Shown: one piece after another, positions 25,506 to 33,784 of the stretch
How the letters are laid out: the number at the start of each line of letters is the position of its first letter
Position numbering within the stretch: the stretch's first letter is position 1
From: Verrucomicrobiales bacterium
GTDB lineage: Bacteria > Verrucomicrobiota > Verrucomicrobiia > Verrucomicrobiales > DEV007
NCBI GenBank assembly: GCA_029210205.1
Contig: JARGOD010000010.1
Coordinates: 1 to 45,469, forward strand
DNA length: 45,469 nucleotides
Direction of reading: 5' to 3'
Made by a program: the position numbers and the translations under genes
The notes under the pieces: generated by a model
Database searches by the model: none
What the model was told of the DNA's origin: nothing
The model's input: only the letters and a program-made list of their open reading frames with translations

Positions 25506-26942
25506 TCAGTTGGATTCGAGAGGCTTAATGCCGTTGAGGAATGCGAGGGAAGACATTTCCATGTTTGCCCGTATCCCGGCGGCTCTGCGCGAAAGGAGCG
25601 CGTGGGCGATGAGCGAAGGAATCGCAACCATGAGGCCGAACTCTGTCGTGACGAGAGCTTCGGAGATGCCGCCGGCGAGAGGCTTCGCGTCGCCGGTTCC
25701 AAAGACGGTGATTTTCTGAAAAGTATTGATCATCCCGGTGACGGTGCCGAGCAATCCGAGGAGGGGAGCGGTTGCGGCGGCAATGGCGATGAAGGGCAGG
25801 CCGCGTTGGAGTTTCGGGAGGAGTGAGAGGTGTTTCTCGTAGAGCTTCTCCTCGAGCGCAGCGCGGGGGAGGTCGGCGTGTTCGATGCCGTAATCGAGGA
25901 TTTCAGTGGTGGGGTGGGCGATGCCGGTGAGAGTTTGCCTTGCTGCGGCAGATTCGCCGTCCTTGAGATGCGCGACAACGGCGGAGACGGTGCCGGGACC
26001 TAGCTCACGGAGGCGGAGCATCGAAAGGAATTTGAAAATGGCGACGAGGAACGACACGAGGGCGAGCAAGAGGATGGGGTAGATCCAGATGCCGCCTTTC
26101 AGGATGTGTTCGATCAAGGTGTCCTCGACTTCTTCCAGCGCGACAGCGGTTCCAAGAGTGGGGTCGAAGAGGGGCGAGGCGTCTTTACCTGCGAGAAGTG
26201 CTTCGATCTCTTTACGCTCGGCTGTTCCGGGAATGACCTCAGGCGTCAGGGCGGAGGTGGGGGAAACGAGCCCACTGATTTTACCTGCCTCATCGAGAAA
26301 CCAGCTCACTGGTCCAATCTCGATAAAGGTCCCGGGATGAAGGACTCCGTCCGGTCCGATTGCCTCGCCCTTGATCCCCGGTGAGGTTACGACTGAACTG
26401 AGATCGGTAATTGCTTCGGCGACGAGATCGACTCTCGCGGCAGTGCCAGCCTCGTCTGGCTGATCGGCGGCGAGAAGAAGCTCGCTGAGTTCACTCGATC
26501 TCGCGAGCGATGAGGAAGCCTCGTAGTTTTTCCGGAAATCAAAAAGGAGACCGTCGAGATAAGCGCGTTCATCGCGCCAGAGTCGGAGTTCCTTCTCCGC
26601 TTTCTCAAACTCTGATTCGATCGCTTCTCGAGAGGATCGGGCGATGTCGTATTCCCGCTGTTTCTCACGCAAGGTCGCGGCGGTTTCCTGCATCTTCGCG
26701 GCGAGAGGCGGTTTCTCCACTGCAATTCGATCCCGCAGCGCGGTGAGCTCGGCGAGGGTAGCTTCCAGCTCAGTGTCGAGCCGTTCGGCAGATGCTTTAA
26801 GTTTAGTATCAACTGCATCCGGCTGGTCTTGCGCAGTGACGTCTCCGATCGTGATAAGGATTGCCGTGACCACACCAAGTCCCCGCGAGGAGACGAGATG
26901 TTTGAGTATTGAAGCAATTCTCATGAGGAGCCGCGGATTCAT
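25506..26942 (-). CDS. Long MotA/TolQ/ExbB protein with N-terminal periplasmic coiled coil
   Basis: A 478-aa protein. The signal/TM segment near residues 20-37 is followed by a coiled coil (about 45-140) with DUF3450-like character and a beta segment with TFIEIGPVSWFLDEAGKISG. The C-terminal half (about 285-478) is the ExbB/TolQ channel: a TM at IYPILLLALVSFLVAIFKF, then AAATAPLLGLLGTVTGMINTFQKI and GISEALVTTEFGLMVAIPSL. It overlaps the DUF3450 gene by 4 bases and precedes the short exbB. Such fused proteins occur in TonB operons with DUF3450 in marine Gram-negatives. Confidence 0.9.
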   Translation of the reverse strand: MNPRLLMRIASILKHLVSSRGLGVVTAILITIGDVTAQDQPDAVDTKLKASAERLDTELEATLAELTALRDRIAVEKPPLAAKMQETAATLREKQREYDIARSSREAIESEFEKAEKELRLWRDERAYLDGLLFDFRKNYEASSSLARSSELSELLLAADQPDEAGTAARVDLVAEAITDLSSVVTSPGIKGEAIGPDGVLHPGTFIEIGPVSWFLDEAGKISGLVSPTSALTPEVIPGTAERKEIEALLAGKDASPLFDPTLGTAVALEEVEDTLIEHILKGGIWIYPILLLALVSFLVAIFKFLSMLRLRELGPGTVSAVVAHLKDGESAAARQTLTGIAHPTTEILDYGIEHADLPRAALEEKLYEKHLSLLPKLQRGLPFIAIAAATAPLLGLLGTVTGMINTFQKITVFGTGDAKPLAGGISEALVTTEFGLMVAIPSLIAHALLSRRAAGIRANMEMSSLAFLNGIKPLESN

Positions 26943-27763
26943 TCTGCAGAAGATTCGTCCGCGGAATTCGCTGTGAAAGGTAATGATACAAGCGTTGGTG
27001 GGACCTCCCGACGATTCACTTCAATTGCCTTCCTTACCTTTGCCGCAATGCCGTTGTCATCATTCCAGATCCAGCCGGTGGAAGTCGGCTGACCGGTTCC
27101 GGCGATTTTTCCTGAGGCATCAACAAACCATGCCCGGTCGAGCCCGAGGTAGAGGACGTCGATTTGGTATTGCTGCCCGTCGATATTACGGATCTCACTG
27201 TCGATGGTGAGTTTGGAATCGAAGTCTCTCGCCGCAGAGAGTATTGAAAGAACGTCGCGAAACCTCTCCTGCAGGGGAATCTGATCCAATGAAGCCGTTT
27301 CCTCGAGGCGGGCAATAGCAGTGCTTAACTTGGTTTTGACGGGAGGAGGTAGAAGAGGCGTCACCTCTCGCAGTGAGATTTCGAGTTGGATAATTTCTTT
27401 CTCAAAGTTGGCTCTCCAGGTCTTGCGGTCGGCTTCTTCAGTTTCGAATGCTGAGCGCTTTTGAGAGACTTCCTCGATTCTACCCTGCGCGCTTTCAGTG
27501 AATCCTTCGATCCCGGCGATTTCTTTCTCCCGGAGTGCGATGAGACTTTCAAAGATTGGTTTCTGCTCCGCCCAAGATGCCTTCTCTCTGGAGATTGTCT
27601 CTTTGGCCTCGAAAATTCGCTCAGCACGACCCTCGAGGCTCTCTGAAGTAATTGGGTTGGGATCTCCCAGTGCTAGTTCGGGAAAAGCGATACCGAGGAA
27701 GATCGCGCCGGAGTAGATCATCGCCGCATCGAGGCGGTTGGAGATAGTTCTTGAATATTTCAT
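26939..27763 (-). CDS. DUF3450-type periplasmic coiled-coil protein
   Basis: A 274-aa exported protein: hydrophobic leader around residues 12-32 (IYSGAIFLGIAFPELALG). A long coiled coil runs from about 40 to 140, then a beta-rich end with VLYLGLDRAWFVDASGKIAG, the same layout as the DUF3450 segment of its neighbour. The ATGA overlap with the long ExbB gene shows tight coupling. In other bacteria DUF3450 proteins head ExbB/ExbD/TonB operons, a role consistent with this position. Exact function unknown. Confidence 0.8.
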   Translation of the reverse strand: MKYSRTISNRLDAAMIYSGAIFLGIAFPELALGDPNPITSESLEGRAERIFEAKETISREKASWAEQKPIFESLIALREKEIAGIEGFTESAQGRIEEVSQKRSAFETEEADRKTWRANFEKEIIQLEISLREVTPLLPPPVKTKLSTAIARLEETASLDQIPLQERFRDVLSILSAARDFDSKLTIDSEIRNIDGQQYQIDVLYLGLDRAWFVDASGKIAGTGQPTSTGWIWNDDNGIAAKVRKAIEVNRREVPPTLVSLPFTANSADESSAE

Positions 27764-27978
27764 GTATTCGATGGTCGCATGGACCAGCGCATGGAGGCGG
27801 CTTCACTCTATTGAGAGCCTGTCTCAACAAGGGGATGGAACAACACGACCCCCGATCTGTCAACGTGCGCTTGCGGGTAATTTAGCTAATCTTATCCTTT
27901 TCACTCTTGTTCCCGGTCACGGTTCGGCCGCGGGAGCATGGAGAAGAGTTAATTGGCCTGAGGCCGAATTTTCCGCAC
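27764..27978 (-). other. Gap between receptor gene and DUF3450 operon
   Basis: This 215-bp gap separates the receptor stop from the DUF3450 start, both on the minus strand. A weak hairpin, GGCCT-C-AGGCC, lies near the receptor stop but has no strong T-run. A TTGACA-like sequence exists about 100 bases before the DUF3450 start, without a convincing -10 box. Small reading frames here lack coding signs. Whether the operon is separately transcribed from the receptor is not decided by the sequence. Confidence 0.3.
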
Positions 27979-30249
27979 CTAGAATGTTCCCCTAATCGAA
28001 ACAGCCGCATTGATCGGACGTCCCACCGTTACCTGATGTGTGCTGTGCGAATTTGGAAAATACTCCGTATCGAAAAGGTTCTCGATGTTGACCTGCAGTC
28101 GGTATCTTTCCGAGAGGCGGTAAAACGCGGCCGCGTCGACACGGGTGTAGTCTGGAAGAACGGCTGTGTTTCCATTGTCTGCGAAACTGTCATCCTGAAA
28201 AATGACGCCGAGTGCAAAGCCCAGTCGCTCCGTCACCGCATACTGATTCCAGACTGAGAAGGAGTGTTTCGGGACCTCGCGTGGTCGCAATCCGTTCGGA
28301 CCGGTCCGGTTTACCTGATCGGCGTCGAGATAGGTGTAGCCGGTGGAGATAAACCATCTGTCTGTCAGGTTTCCAACCAGTTCCGCCTCAAAGCCTGAGG
28401 TCACTGTATCAATGACATCAAAGGTGGCAGGATCGTTGTCCGCAACTTGAGGAGAACTTTGCTCGATTTCAAAAACTGCGGTTCTGAAACTGAAGTCAGG
28501 CTGAATGTCCCATTTCACGCCAACTTCCATGTTCGTGAATGTATCAGGGTCTAAAGCATTGTTATTTCCGTTTATGTTGGCGAACTGCTCACCGCTACGC
28601 GGAAGAAATGACTCACTGAAGCTTCCGTAAATCGAGACGCTCTCGACTGGTTTGATGATAAGTCCGAGGCGCGGGGAGATTTCTTCGTCGCGCCGTGTTC
28701 TGGTCTGACCGTTCACGGCGTTAAAGACCTCGATGTCAAAGGAGTCGAAACGGGCACCGAGGACGAGATCGAGGTGGTCACTGAGTGCGATCTCATCCTG
28801 CAGGAAAATTGAGTAGGTATCGATATTGACGCGAGTGTCATCGTTGAGATCAACGTTGAAATTATTGGTCGCGAGGTTTCCCGCAGAATTTATTGCAGCT
28901 CCGTTTTGTAGGCGGAAATTGCTCGCGTTGAACACTTCTGTGTCGGCCATCGTGGTGTCCCAGAAAGAGTTGAAACGGTTTTGGTCCGATGATGTATTTG
29001 AATATTCACCGCCGATGAGCACTTTATGTTCAATGAATCCAGTCTCGAATTCACCTACCAGGTCACCTGAAAGGACAAAGTTCTCGCGGAAGGTGTTGTC
29101 AATGTATCCATCAATGGTGACCTGATCGGTTGCCTGATTGTAGCCAGACGCATAGAAGTTTTGGTAGGTTTTTTCGTAGTCACCGTAGAAAGCGGTGAGG
29201 CGTCCTTTCCATGTGTCGGAGAAATCATGACTCAGAGAGGCGCGGATCGCATGAGATTCAAATTCTGAGAAATTCTGTTCGGGATCACCGAAAACTATCC
29301 CCGCGAGAGCTGTGACCGGAAGACCATTTGCACCGGTTGGAATGCCGCGATCAATAAACCGTTCGTGGTTGTTGTATTCGTAGGAAAGATCAAGCCGCGT
29401 GTCAGGAGCTATCTGCAGTGCAAGCGTCGGATTAACGCCGACTCGATTTCCGTCATAGAAATCCCGATGATTGTTCAAATACTCGTAGAAGCCGTTTAGG
29501 CGAAATGCTGAGACGGGTTCCTCAACAAGATGTTTACCGCCCTTGCCGATGCTTTCGGTGGAAGTGTCACCGAGTGTCTGGTTCCAATCGAACTGGGTCA
29601 AATTTCCACCGAAGGTATCGACCGTGATATCGTAGTTGGTAAAGTTGCCACCAATAACAGGCTTCTTCGTGACGCGGTTCAGAATCCCGCCGGTACCGCC
29701 TCGTCCGAAGACCAGTGCGCTCGGACCTCGCAAAATTTCGACCTGTTCGATGTTGTAAAGTCCCCGGTAGTACTGAACATCGTCGCGAACGCCATCGATG
29801 AAAAAATCAGCGGTTGAGCGGGGCTGTCCGCGGAAGACGATTGAGTCACGATGCCCTTCGCCTTGCGAGGTATTCACACCGGGGGTGTAGTCGACAATCT
29901 CTCCGATGTTGCGAATACCCTGGTCCTCGATTCGCTGCTCGGAAAAGACTGAGACACTTCGAGGAAGGTCTAAAATGGGAGTGCCTGTCCTGAGCACATT
30001 CACATCTGAGATGATCAAGGGTTCATCGATGGTCTCCGGCTCAATCACGATCGGCTCTGGAACGGGGGCAGGCTGTGGATTGGGTGTGCTGTTGACCACC
30101 GGAGCGGGGCGTTCCGTTGTAATGACGGTCTCTTCAAGTTGCTCCTGAGCGTGAGCCACAGAGGAAGCAACCATAGTTAGGAAGAAGATGGCTTTGCGAA
30201 TCTTCTGAAAGATCACAGTGGTTTGTGAGGGGTGTGCTTTAGCTCTCAT
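27979..30249 (-). CDS. TonB-dependent siderophore receptor (catecholate type, Fiu-like)
   Basis: A 756-aa outer-membrane receptor. Signal peptide about residues 1-34 (end AHA-Q). A TonB-box candidate, LEETVITT, follows. Pro-rich linker residues 55-70 precede the plug domain, with GEIVDYTPGV, DSIVFRGQP, DFFIDGVRDDVQYYRG and VEILRGPSALVFGRGGTGGILNRVTK. The 22-strand barrel then runs to a terminal GTF, the C-terminal Phe needed for outer-membrane insertion. The plug motifs are those of siderophore receptors, mostly of catecholate kind; the exact ligand is unknown. It is upstream of the TonB-ExbB-ExbD operon on the same strand. Confidence 0.93.
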   Translation of the reverse strand: MRAKAHPSQTTVIFQKIRKAIFFLTMVASSVAHAQEQLEETVITTERPAPVVNSTPNPQPAPVPEPIVIEPETIDEPLIISDVNVLRTGTPILDLPRSVSVFSEQRIEDQGIRNIGEIVDYTPGVNTSQGEGHRDSIVFRGQPRSTADFFIDGVRDDVQYYRGLYNIEQVEILRGPSALVFGRGGTGGILNRVTKKPVIGGNFTNYDITVDTFGGNLTQFDWNQTLGDTSTESIGKGGKHLVEEPVSAFRLNGFYEYLNNHRDFYDGNRVGVNPTLALQIAPDTRLDLSYEYNNHERFIDRGIPTGANGLPVTALAGIVFGDPEQNFSEFESHAIRASLSHDFSDTWKGRLTAFYGDYEKTYQNFYASGYNQATDQVTIDGYIDNTFRENFVLSGDLVGEFETGFIEHKVLIGGEYSNTSSDQNRFNSFWDTTMADTEVFNASNFRLQNGAAINSAGNLATNNFNVDLNDDTRVNIDTYSIFLQDEIALSDHLDLVLGARFDSFDIEVFNAVNGQTRTRRDEEISPRLGLIIKPVESVSIYGSFSESFLPRSGEQFANINGNNNALDPDTFTNMEVGVKWDIQPDFSFRTAVFEIEQSSPQVADNDPATFDVIDTVTSGFEAELVGNLTDRWFISTGYTYLDADQVNRTGPNGLRPREVPKHSFSVWNQYAVTERLGFALGVIFQDDSFADNGNTAVLPDYTRVDAAAFYRLSERYRLQVNIENLFDTEYFPNSHSTHQVTVGRPINAAVSIRGTF

Positions 30250-30296
30250 AGTGCTCCGAAAGCACTAAAACAAGATAGATAGGAATGCAAGTGTAA

Positions 30297-30311
30297 TGAG
30301 ACTCAATATCA
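30297..30311 (-). promoter_or_regulatory. Candidate Fur box upstream of the siderophore receptor
   Basis: TGAGACTCAATATCA at 30297-30311 matches the 7-1-7 Fur consensus TGATAATNATTATCA at 11 of 14 positions. It lies 48-62 bases upstream of the receptor start, a suitable place for repression by iron-loaded Fur. No other copy was noticed nearby. Seen by eye only; a scored matrix scan is needed. Confidence 0.4.
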
Positions 30312-30341
30312 ATAAAGGGTGGAATTTGTTTCGGTGGAGGC

Positions 30342-30365
30342 AAAAAAATGCCCTCAAAGGAGGGC
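30342..30365 (-). terminator. Rho-independent terminator of the small membrane-protein gene
   Basis: On the minus strand the sequence reads GCCCTC, a four-base loop, GAGGGC, then A followed by seven T. The hairpin (30350-30365) and T-run (30342-30348) lie 50-73 bases downstream of the gene ending at 30415, the classical terminator form. A second GC-rich hairpin (GCGGGG at 30380-30385 with CCCCGC at 30390-30395) precedes it without a T-run. Confidence 0.8.
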
Positions 30366-30414
30366 ACTCGGGGAGATTTGCGGGGCTTCCCCCGCCTTAG
30401 ATGAGGTTGGCCGA

Positions 30415-30786
30415 TCAGCCGCGCGCTTTACGGGCCGCAATAAATGAGCGGATCGCCATGATCGTGTAGAAGAGGCAGATCAAGCACATGAAAAGGATGA
30501 AAATTGTCGAAGGCTTTCCCCAGTCAAGCGACCCTTTGATCGATCCCGGAATAAGGCGGCCCAGGCCGGCAAGTGCTCCGAGGAAAGAAAAAAGAACGGC
30601 AATGTGAATACCGATTTTTACACTTTTGTTGGCAACAAGAGCTCCAATCAGCATCGGAATACCGATAAACGCGGGAATGAGTGCAGTGATTGATTGCTTG
30701 GTTGCGCCGAGGACTTCGTAACCGAAGTAGCCAAACGCGCCGAGTCCAATGAGAAGAAAGGAGCAAATGTAGGTGAGGTTTTTCAT
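30415..30786 (-). CDS. Four-TM small membrane protein, unknown
   Basis: A 123-aa protein with about four hydrophobic segments (residues 7-24, 33-50, 58-76, 92-113) and a basic C-terminal end (FIAARKARG). No conserved functional residues are apparent and I recognise no family. It has its own terminator downstream and an 82-bp gap to modB upstream, so it is probably a single-gene unit. Confidence 0.65.
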   Translation of the reverse strand: MKNLTYICSFLLIGLGAFGYFGYEVLGATKQSITALIPAFIGIPMLIGALVANKSVKIGIHIAVLFSFLGALAGLGRLIPGSIKGSLDWGKPSTIFILFMCLICLFYTIMAIRSFIAARKARG

Positions 30787-30868
30787 GGGTAGGTAAATAC
30801 GACAGTCGGTTCATCCAGAGAACGGTCAATCCTTCGTTCCGTGAAAATCGAGCGATTTCGAACAGCCC

Positions 30869-31528
30869 CTAAATCAATCCCGGTCGATGCTTTCGGTTGA
30901 GACCGTAGACAAAGAGGAGCATGAGGAAAGAGAGAACAAGTAAGAAAAGAGCGAGCCGGTGAGCATCGCCATAGTTCAGTCCTTCGACGTGATCATAGAT
31001 CGCAATCGATACGACCCGGGTCGATCCTGGAATGTTCCCGCCGATCATGAGAACAACCCCAAATTCCCCGAGCGTATGTGCAAAGCCAAGGACTGCTCCG
31101 GTCAAAACGCCGGGCCGGGCCAGGGGAAGTGCGATCGAGAAAAACCGTTTCCATTGGGTTGAGCCGAGAGTGGAGGCGACTTCGAGTTGTTCAGACGGGA
31201 TAGAAGAAAACGCATTCTGAATGGGCTGAACAACGAAAGGTAAAGAGTAGATAACAGATCCGATAATAAGCCCGGGAAAGGTAAAGGCCAGAGACGTGTC
31301 ACCGAGCGGCCCTTTTGGACCGAGAAAGATAAGAAGGTAAAAACCCAGCACAGTTGGAGGAAGGACAAGCGGCAGTGCGATGACGGCATCGAGGATAAAC
31401 TTGAAACGCCAGCGGGTCCGGGCAAGCCACCATCCAATGGGTATTCCCATGAGCAATAATATTGCCGTTGTGATGAGGGCCAGTTGGATCGTCAACCAGA
31501 GTGCATTCAGGTCGGATTCACTCAGCAT
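30869..31528 (-). CDS. modB: Molybdate ABC transporter permease ModB
   Basis: A 219-aa inner-membrane permease. Five or so TM helices are visible; the EAA-type loop reads EVASTLGSTQWKRFFSIALPLARPG around 116-140, followed by AHTLGEFGVVLMIGGNIPG, a block typical of ModB and TupB. The start overlaps the modA stop by about 11 bases. Its ATPase partner ModC is not encoded next to it; the next gene downstream is an unrelated small membrane protein. Confidence 0.93.
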   Translation of the reverse strand: MLSESDLNALWLTIQLALITTAILLLMGIPIGWWLARTRWRFKFILDAVIALPLVLPPTVLGFYLLIFLGPKGPLGDTSLAFTFPGLIIGSVIYSLPFVVQPIQNAFSSIPSEQLEVASTLGSTQWKRFFSIALPLARPGVLTGAVLGFAHTLGEFGVVLMIGGNIPGSTRVVSIAIYDHVEGLNYGDAHRLALFLLVLSFLMLLFVYGLNRKHRPGLI

Positions 31529-32288
31529 GATTAACGGCAGGAAGGTCGTAGCGATAGGATTTTATCAGATCTCGCGAGGCTTGGCTTTTCAGGAAGCTGA
31601 GAAACTGTCTCGCTTCAAGCGTATCGTGGATGAGGATCGCGTCCTGTTCAATCGGAGCGTGAAGATTAGATGGGACGAGCCAGGTCGAACCATTCTCTGT
31701 ATTGAGAAGTTGCGAGGCGGCGACAAGTCCGAGTTCTGCATTGCCACTGCTCACGAAATGCCACGTTTGGGCGATGTTTTCACCGCGAACTATTTTTCCC
31801 TTGAGCGTTTCCCAGTGTCCCAGCGCTTCGAGTGTTTCTCTGGAGGCGCGCCCGTAGGGGGCGAGTTTTGGGTTGGCAATTGCCATATGTTGAATGAGAT
31901 CTAGAGCTGGAAATCCCTTCTGCGGAATAACGAAGTTGGGTGAATGGCTGTGCAAGGCAAGGCGACCAAGGGCATAGGTGAACTGAGTGTCTTCTCTTGC
32001 ATATCCAATCTCAGCGAGATGCCGGGGCGCATGACTGTCGGCCGATAGGAAAATATCGAAGGGAGCTCCCAGCTGAATTTGAGCCGAGAGCTTTCCCGTA
32101 GATCCCGAGACAAGGACTAGGCTTCTTCCTGTTTCCGCCTCGTAAGCTCTTGAGATAGCTTCTGCCGCCTCTTTGAAATTGCTCGCGACAGCGATGGTGA
32201 TCGATTTTTCATGATGGGAATCGTCCTGACACGACATTACCAAAACTATCAAAGCAATGCAGGTCGTCTGGAGCAATCTGGCAATCAT
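31518..32288 (-). CDS. modA: Molybdate-binding lipoprotein ModA
   Basis: A 256-aa periplasmic binding lipoprotein. ATG 32288 is chosen since its ATGA overlaps the stop of the preceding pseudouridine synthase by 4 bases and gives a lipoprotein signal ending LVMSC (Cys20). Family signs are ITIAVASNFKEAAEAI, LVSGSTGKLSAQIQLGAPFDIFLSAD and IANPKLAPYGRASRE, with the anion-binding Ser in SGSTGK. It works with ModB; molybdate is the most likely ligand, though tungstate or another oxyanion cannot be excluded. Confidence 0.93.
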   Translation of the reverse strand: MIARLLQTTCIALIVLVMSCQDDSHHEKSITIAVASNFKEAAEAISRAYEAETGRSLVLVSGSTGKLSAQIQLGAPFDIFLSADSHAPRHLAEIGYAREDTQFTYALGRLALHSHSPNFVIPQKGFPALDLIQHMAIANPKLAPYGRASRETLEALGHWETLKGKIVRGENIAQTWHFVSSGNAELGLVAASQLLNTENGSTWLVPSNLHAPIEQDAILIHDTLEARQFLSFLKSQASRDLIKSYRYDLPAVNHAE

Positions 32289-33040
32289 AAGGATCGCGGG
32301 GATTGGATTTCTTTTTCCGTGAGGGAGCGCCACTGACCGGGTTTGAGATCTTCTGGAAGACGGATCCCCCCGATGCGGTCACGATGAAGGGAAATGAGGC
32401 GGATTCCATCGAGTCGATGAAACATCCGCTTGATTTGATGGTATCGACCCTCTTCGAGAGTGACGCACGCGCGACGTGGGGCATGTATCTCAAGGGTGGC
32501 AGGGCGTGTTACGATTCCCTCAGTTTGAAATGCGAAGCCTTTGCGGAATCTTTCGACAGCACTCCCCGGAATTTGTCGGTCAGTTTCGACAAGGTAGTGT
32601 TTGCTAACTTTCTCTTCGGGATCTGTCAGCGATTCCGACCAATGCCCATCATTCGTCAGAAGGACAAGACCACTTGAACTGCGGTCGAGACGACCCGCGA
32701 GATGAAGCGTCTCCTTTGCGGGGCAATCAATGAGATCAAGGACTGTCCGATGGATTGGATCGCGCGTAGCGCTGAGAATTCCCACCGGTTTATGAAGCAT
32801 TAGGTAGTGTCGCTGGACAGCGTATTGCAGGACACGACCCCTGATTTCAATCTCTGAGAAACGAGAGATCTTTTGCTCGTGGTCGGTCGATATTTTGCCA
32901 TCGACGATGACTTTCTTCTCAATGAGACGAAGCCTGGCGTCGCGTTCGCTGATAGCGAGGGTTTTGGCGATGAAGTGATCGAGTCTCAAAAGGTGACGGA
33001 ATAGTGAATTGATGTGGTGTTGGCAATCAACTTGCGTCAC
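32285..33040 (-). CDS. RsuA-family 16S rRNA pseudouridine synthase
   Basis: A 251-aa pseudouridine synthase. The N-terminal S4-like RNA-binding domain (about residues 17-62) is followed by the catalytic domain with HKPVGILSATRDP and the active-site Asp in HLAGRLDRSSSGLVLLT. A GRYHQIKRMFHRLD block near 200 is typical of the RsuA/RluB/E/F branch. RsuA-type enzymes make pseudouridine in 16S rRNA; which residue cannot be told here. It heads a unit with modA-modB by overlap, with no functional link known. Confidence 0.9.
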   Translation of the reverse strand: MTQVDCQHHINSLFRHLLRLDHFIAKTLAISERDARLRLIEKKVIVDGKISTDHEQKISRFSEIEIRGRVLQYAVQRHYLMLHKPVGILSATRDPIHRTVLDLIDCPAKETLHLAGRLDRSSSGLVLLTNDGHWSESLTDPEEKVSKHYLVETDRQIPGSAVERFRKGFAFQTEGIVTRPATLEIHAPRRACVTLEEGRYHQIKRMFHRLDGIRLISLHRDRIGGIRLPEDLKPGQWRSLTEKEIQSPRSL

Positions 33041-33072
33041 CCTTCGATTCTTTGTTAGAAAAATTCAACGCT

Positions 33073-33762
33073 ATGAAACACGACAAAACATCAGTTGCGA
33101 TGAAAATTGAAAATCATCGATCACGTCCCTGCTCCCCTCGATATATTTTCTGGGCGACGTTGATCGCTCTTTTCACTCTCGTTCCGACCAGCGAAGCCGG
33201 CTTGTTTGAAAAGCTCCGCGCTAAGCGACAGGCGAAGCTCCAGAAACTGGCAGAAGAGAACAAGCCGAGGCCAAGGCCAGTGCATCGATCAAGCTATCGG
33301 GATGCTCATGGCGACGCCTACATCAACTCGAAGTTGCTTGAGATTGAGACCGATTCAGATCGCAAGGTAATCATTGATATCGAACGTCAGCGAGCGTTCC
33401 TGATTGTGAACGATCTCATTGCGGTGGATTCTGCCGTTTCAACTGCTCGGCGCGGGAAGTATACCCCCCGCGGAACTTTTGAGGTCACAGAGAAAATAAA
33501 ATCCGGGAAGGTATCGACGATCTACCATGTCTATATGCCAAACTGGATGCGCCTAGGGCACAGCACTGTTGGGATGCACACAGGAGATTTGCCCGGTTAT
33601 CCTGCTTCAGCGGGTTGTATACGGCTTCCTCAAAGCGTCGCTCCCATCATCTATGAAAACATCAGCAGGGGTGTTACCGTCGAGGTGGTTGATTTGTGGA
33701 ATGAAACAGGCTTGTCGATTCCCTATCTGACCCCGGGGAGGGACGCTCTTGCAGCGCTCTAA
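33073..33762 (+). CDS. L,D-transpeptidase (YkuD family)
   Basis: A 229-aa envelope enzyme. ATG 33073 is preferred over the in-frame TTG at 33052. It has an N-terminal signal anchor (about residues 24-42, ending SEA-G) followed by a basic helix of about 30 residues. The YkuD domain (about 95-215) carries H169 in MHTGDLPG and the catalytic C182 in SAGCIRLP, with R184 next to it. It probably makes 3-3 peptidoglycan crosslinks or attaches proteins to peptidoglycan. Confidence 0.92.
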   Translation: MKHDKTSVAMKIENHRSRPCSPRYIFWATLIALFTLVPTSEAGLFEKLRAKRQAKLQKLAEENKPRPRPVHRSSYRDAHGDAYINSKLLEIETDSDRKVIIDIERQRAFLIVNDLIAVDSAVSTARRGKYTPRGTFEVTEKIKSGKVSTIYHVYMPNWMRLGHSTVGMHTGDLPGYPASAGCIRLPQSVAPIIYENISRGVTVEVVDLWNETGLSIPYLTPGRDALAAL

Positions 33763-33784
33763 CCCGACGCGAGAGATCTGAAAA

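Noticed and set aside
27738..27995. Small plus-strand frame in the gap before DUF3450
   Set aside because: No leader, domain or convincing start; probably chance.
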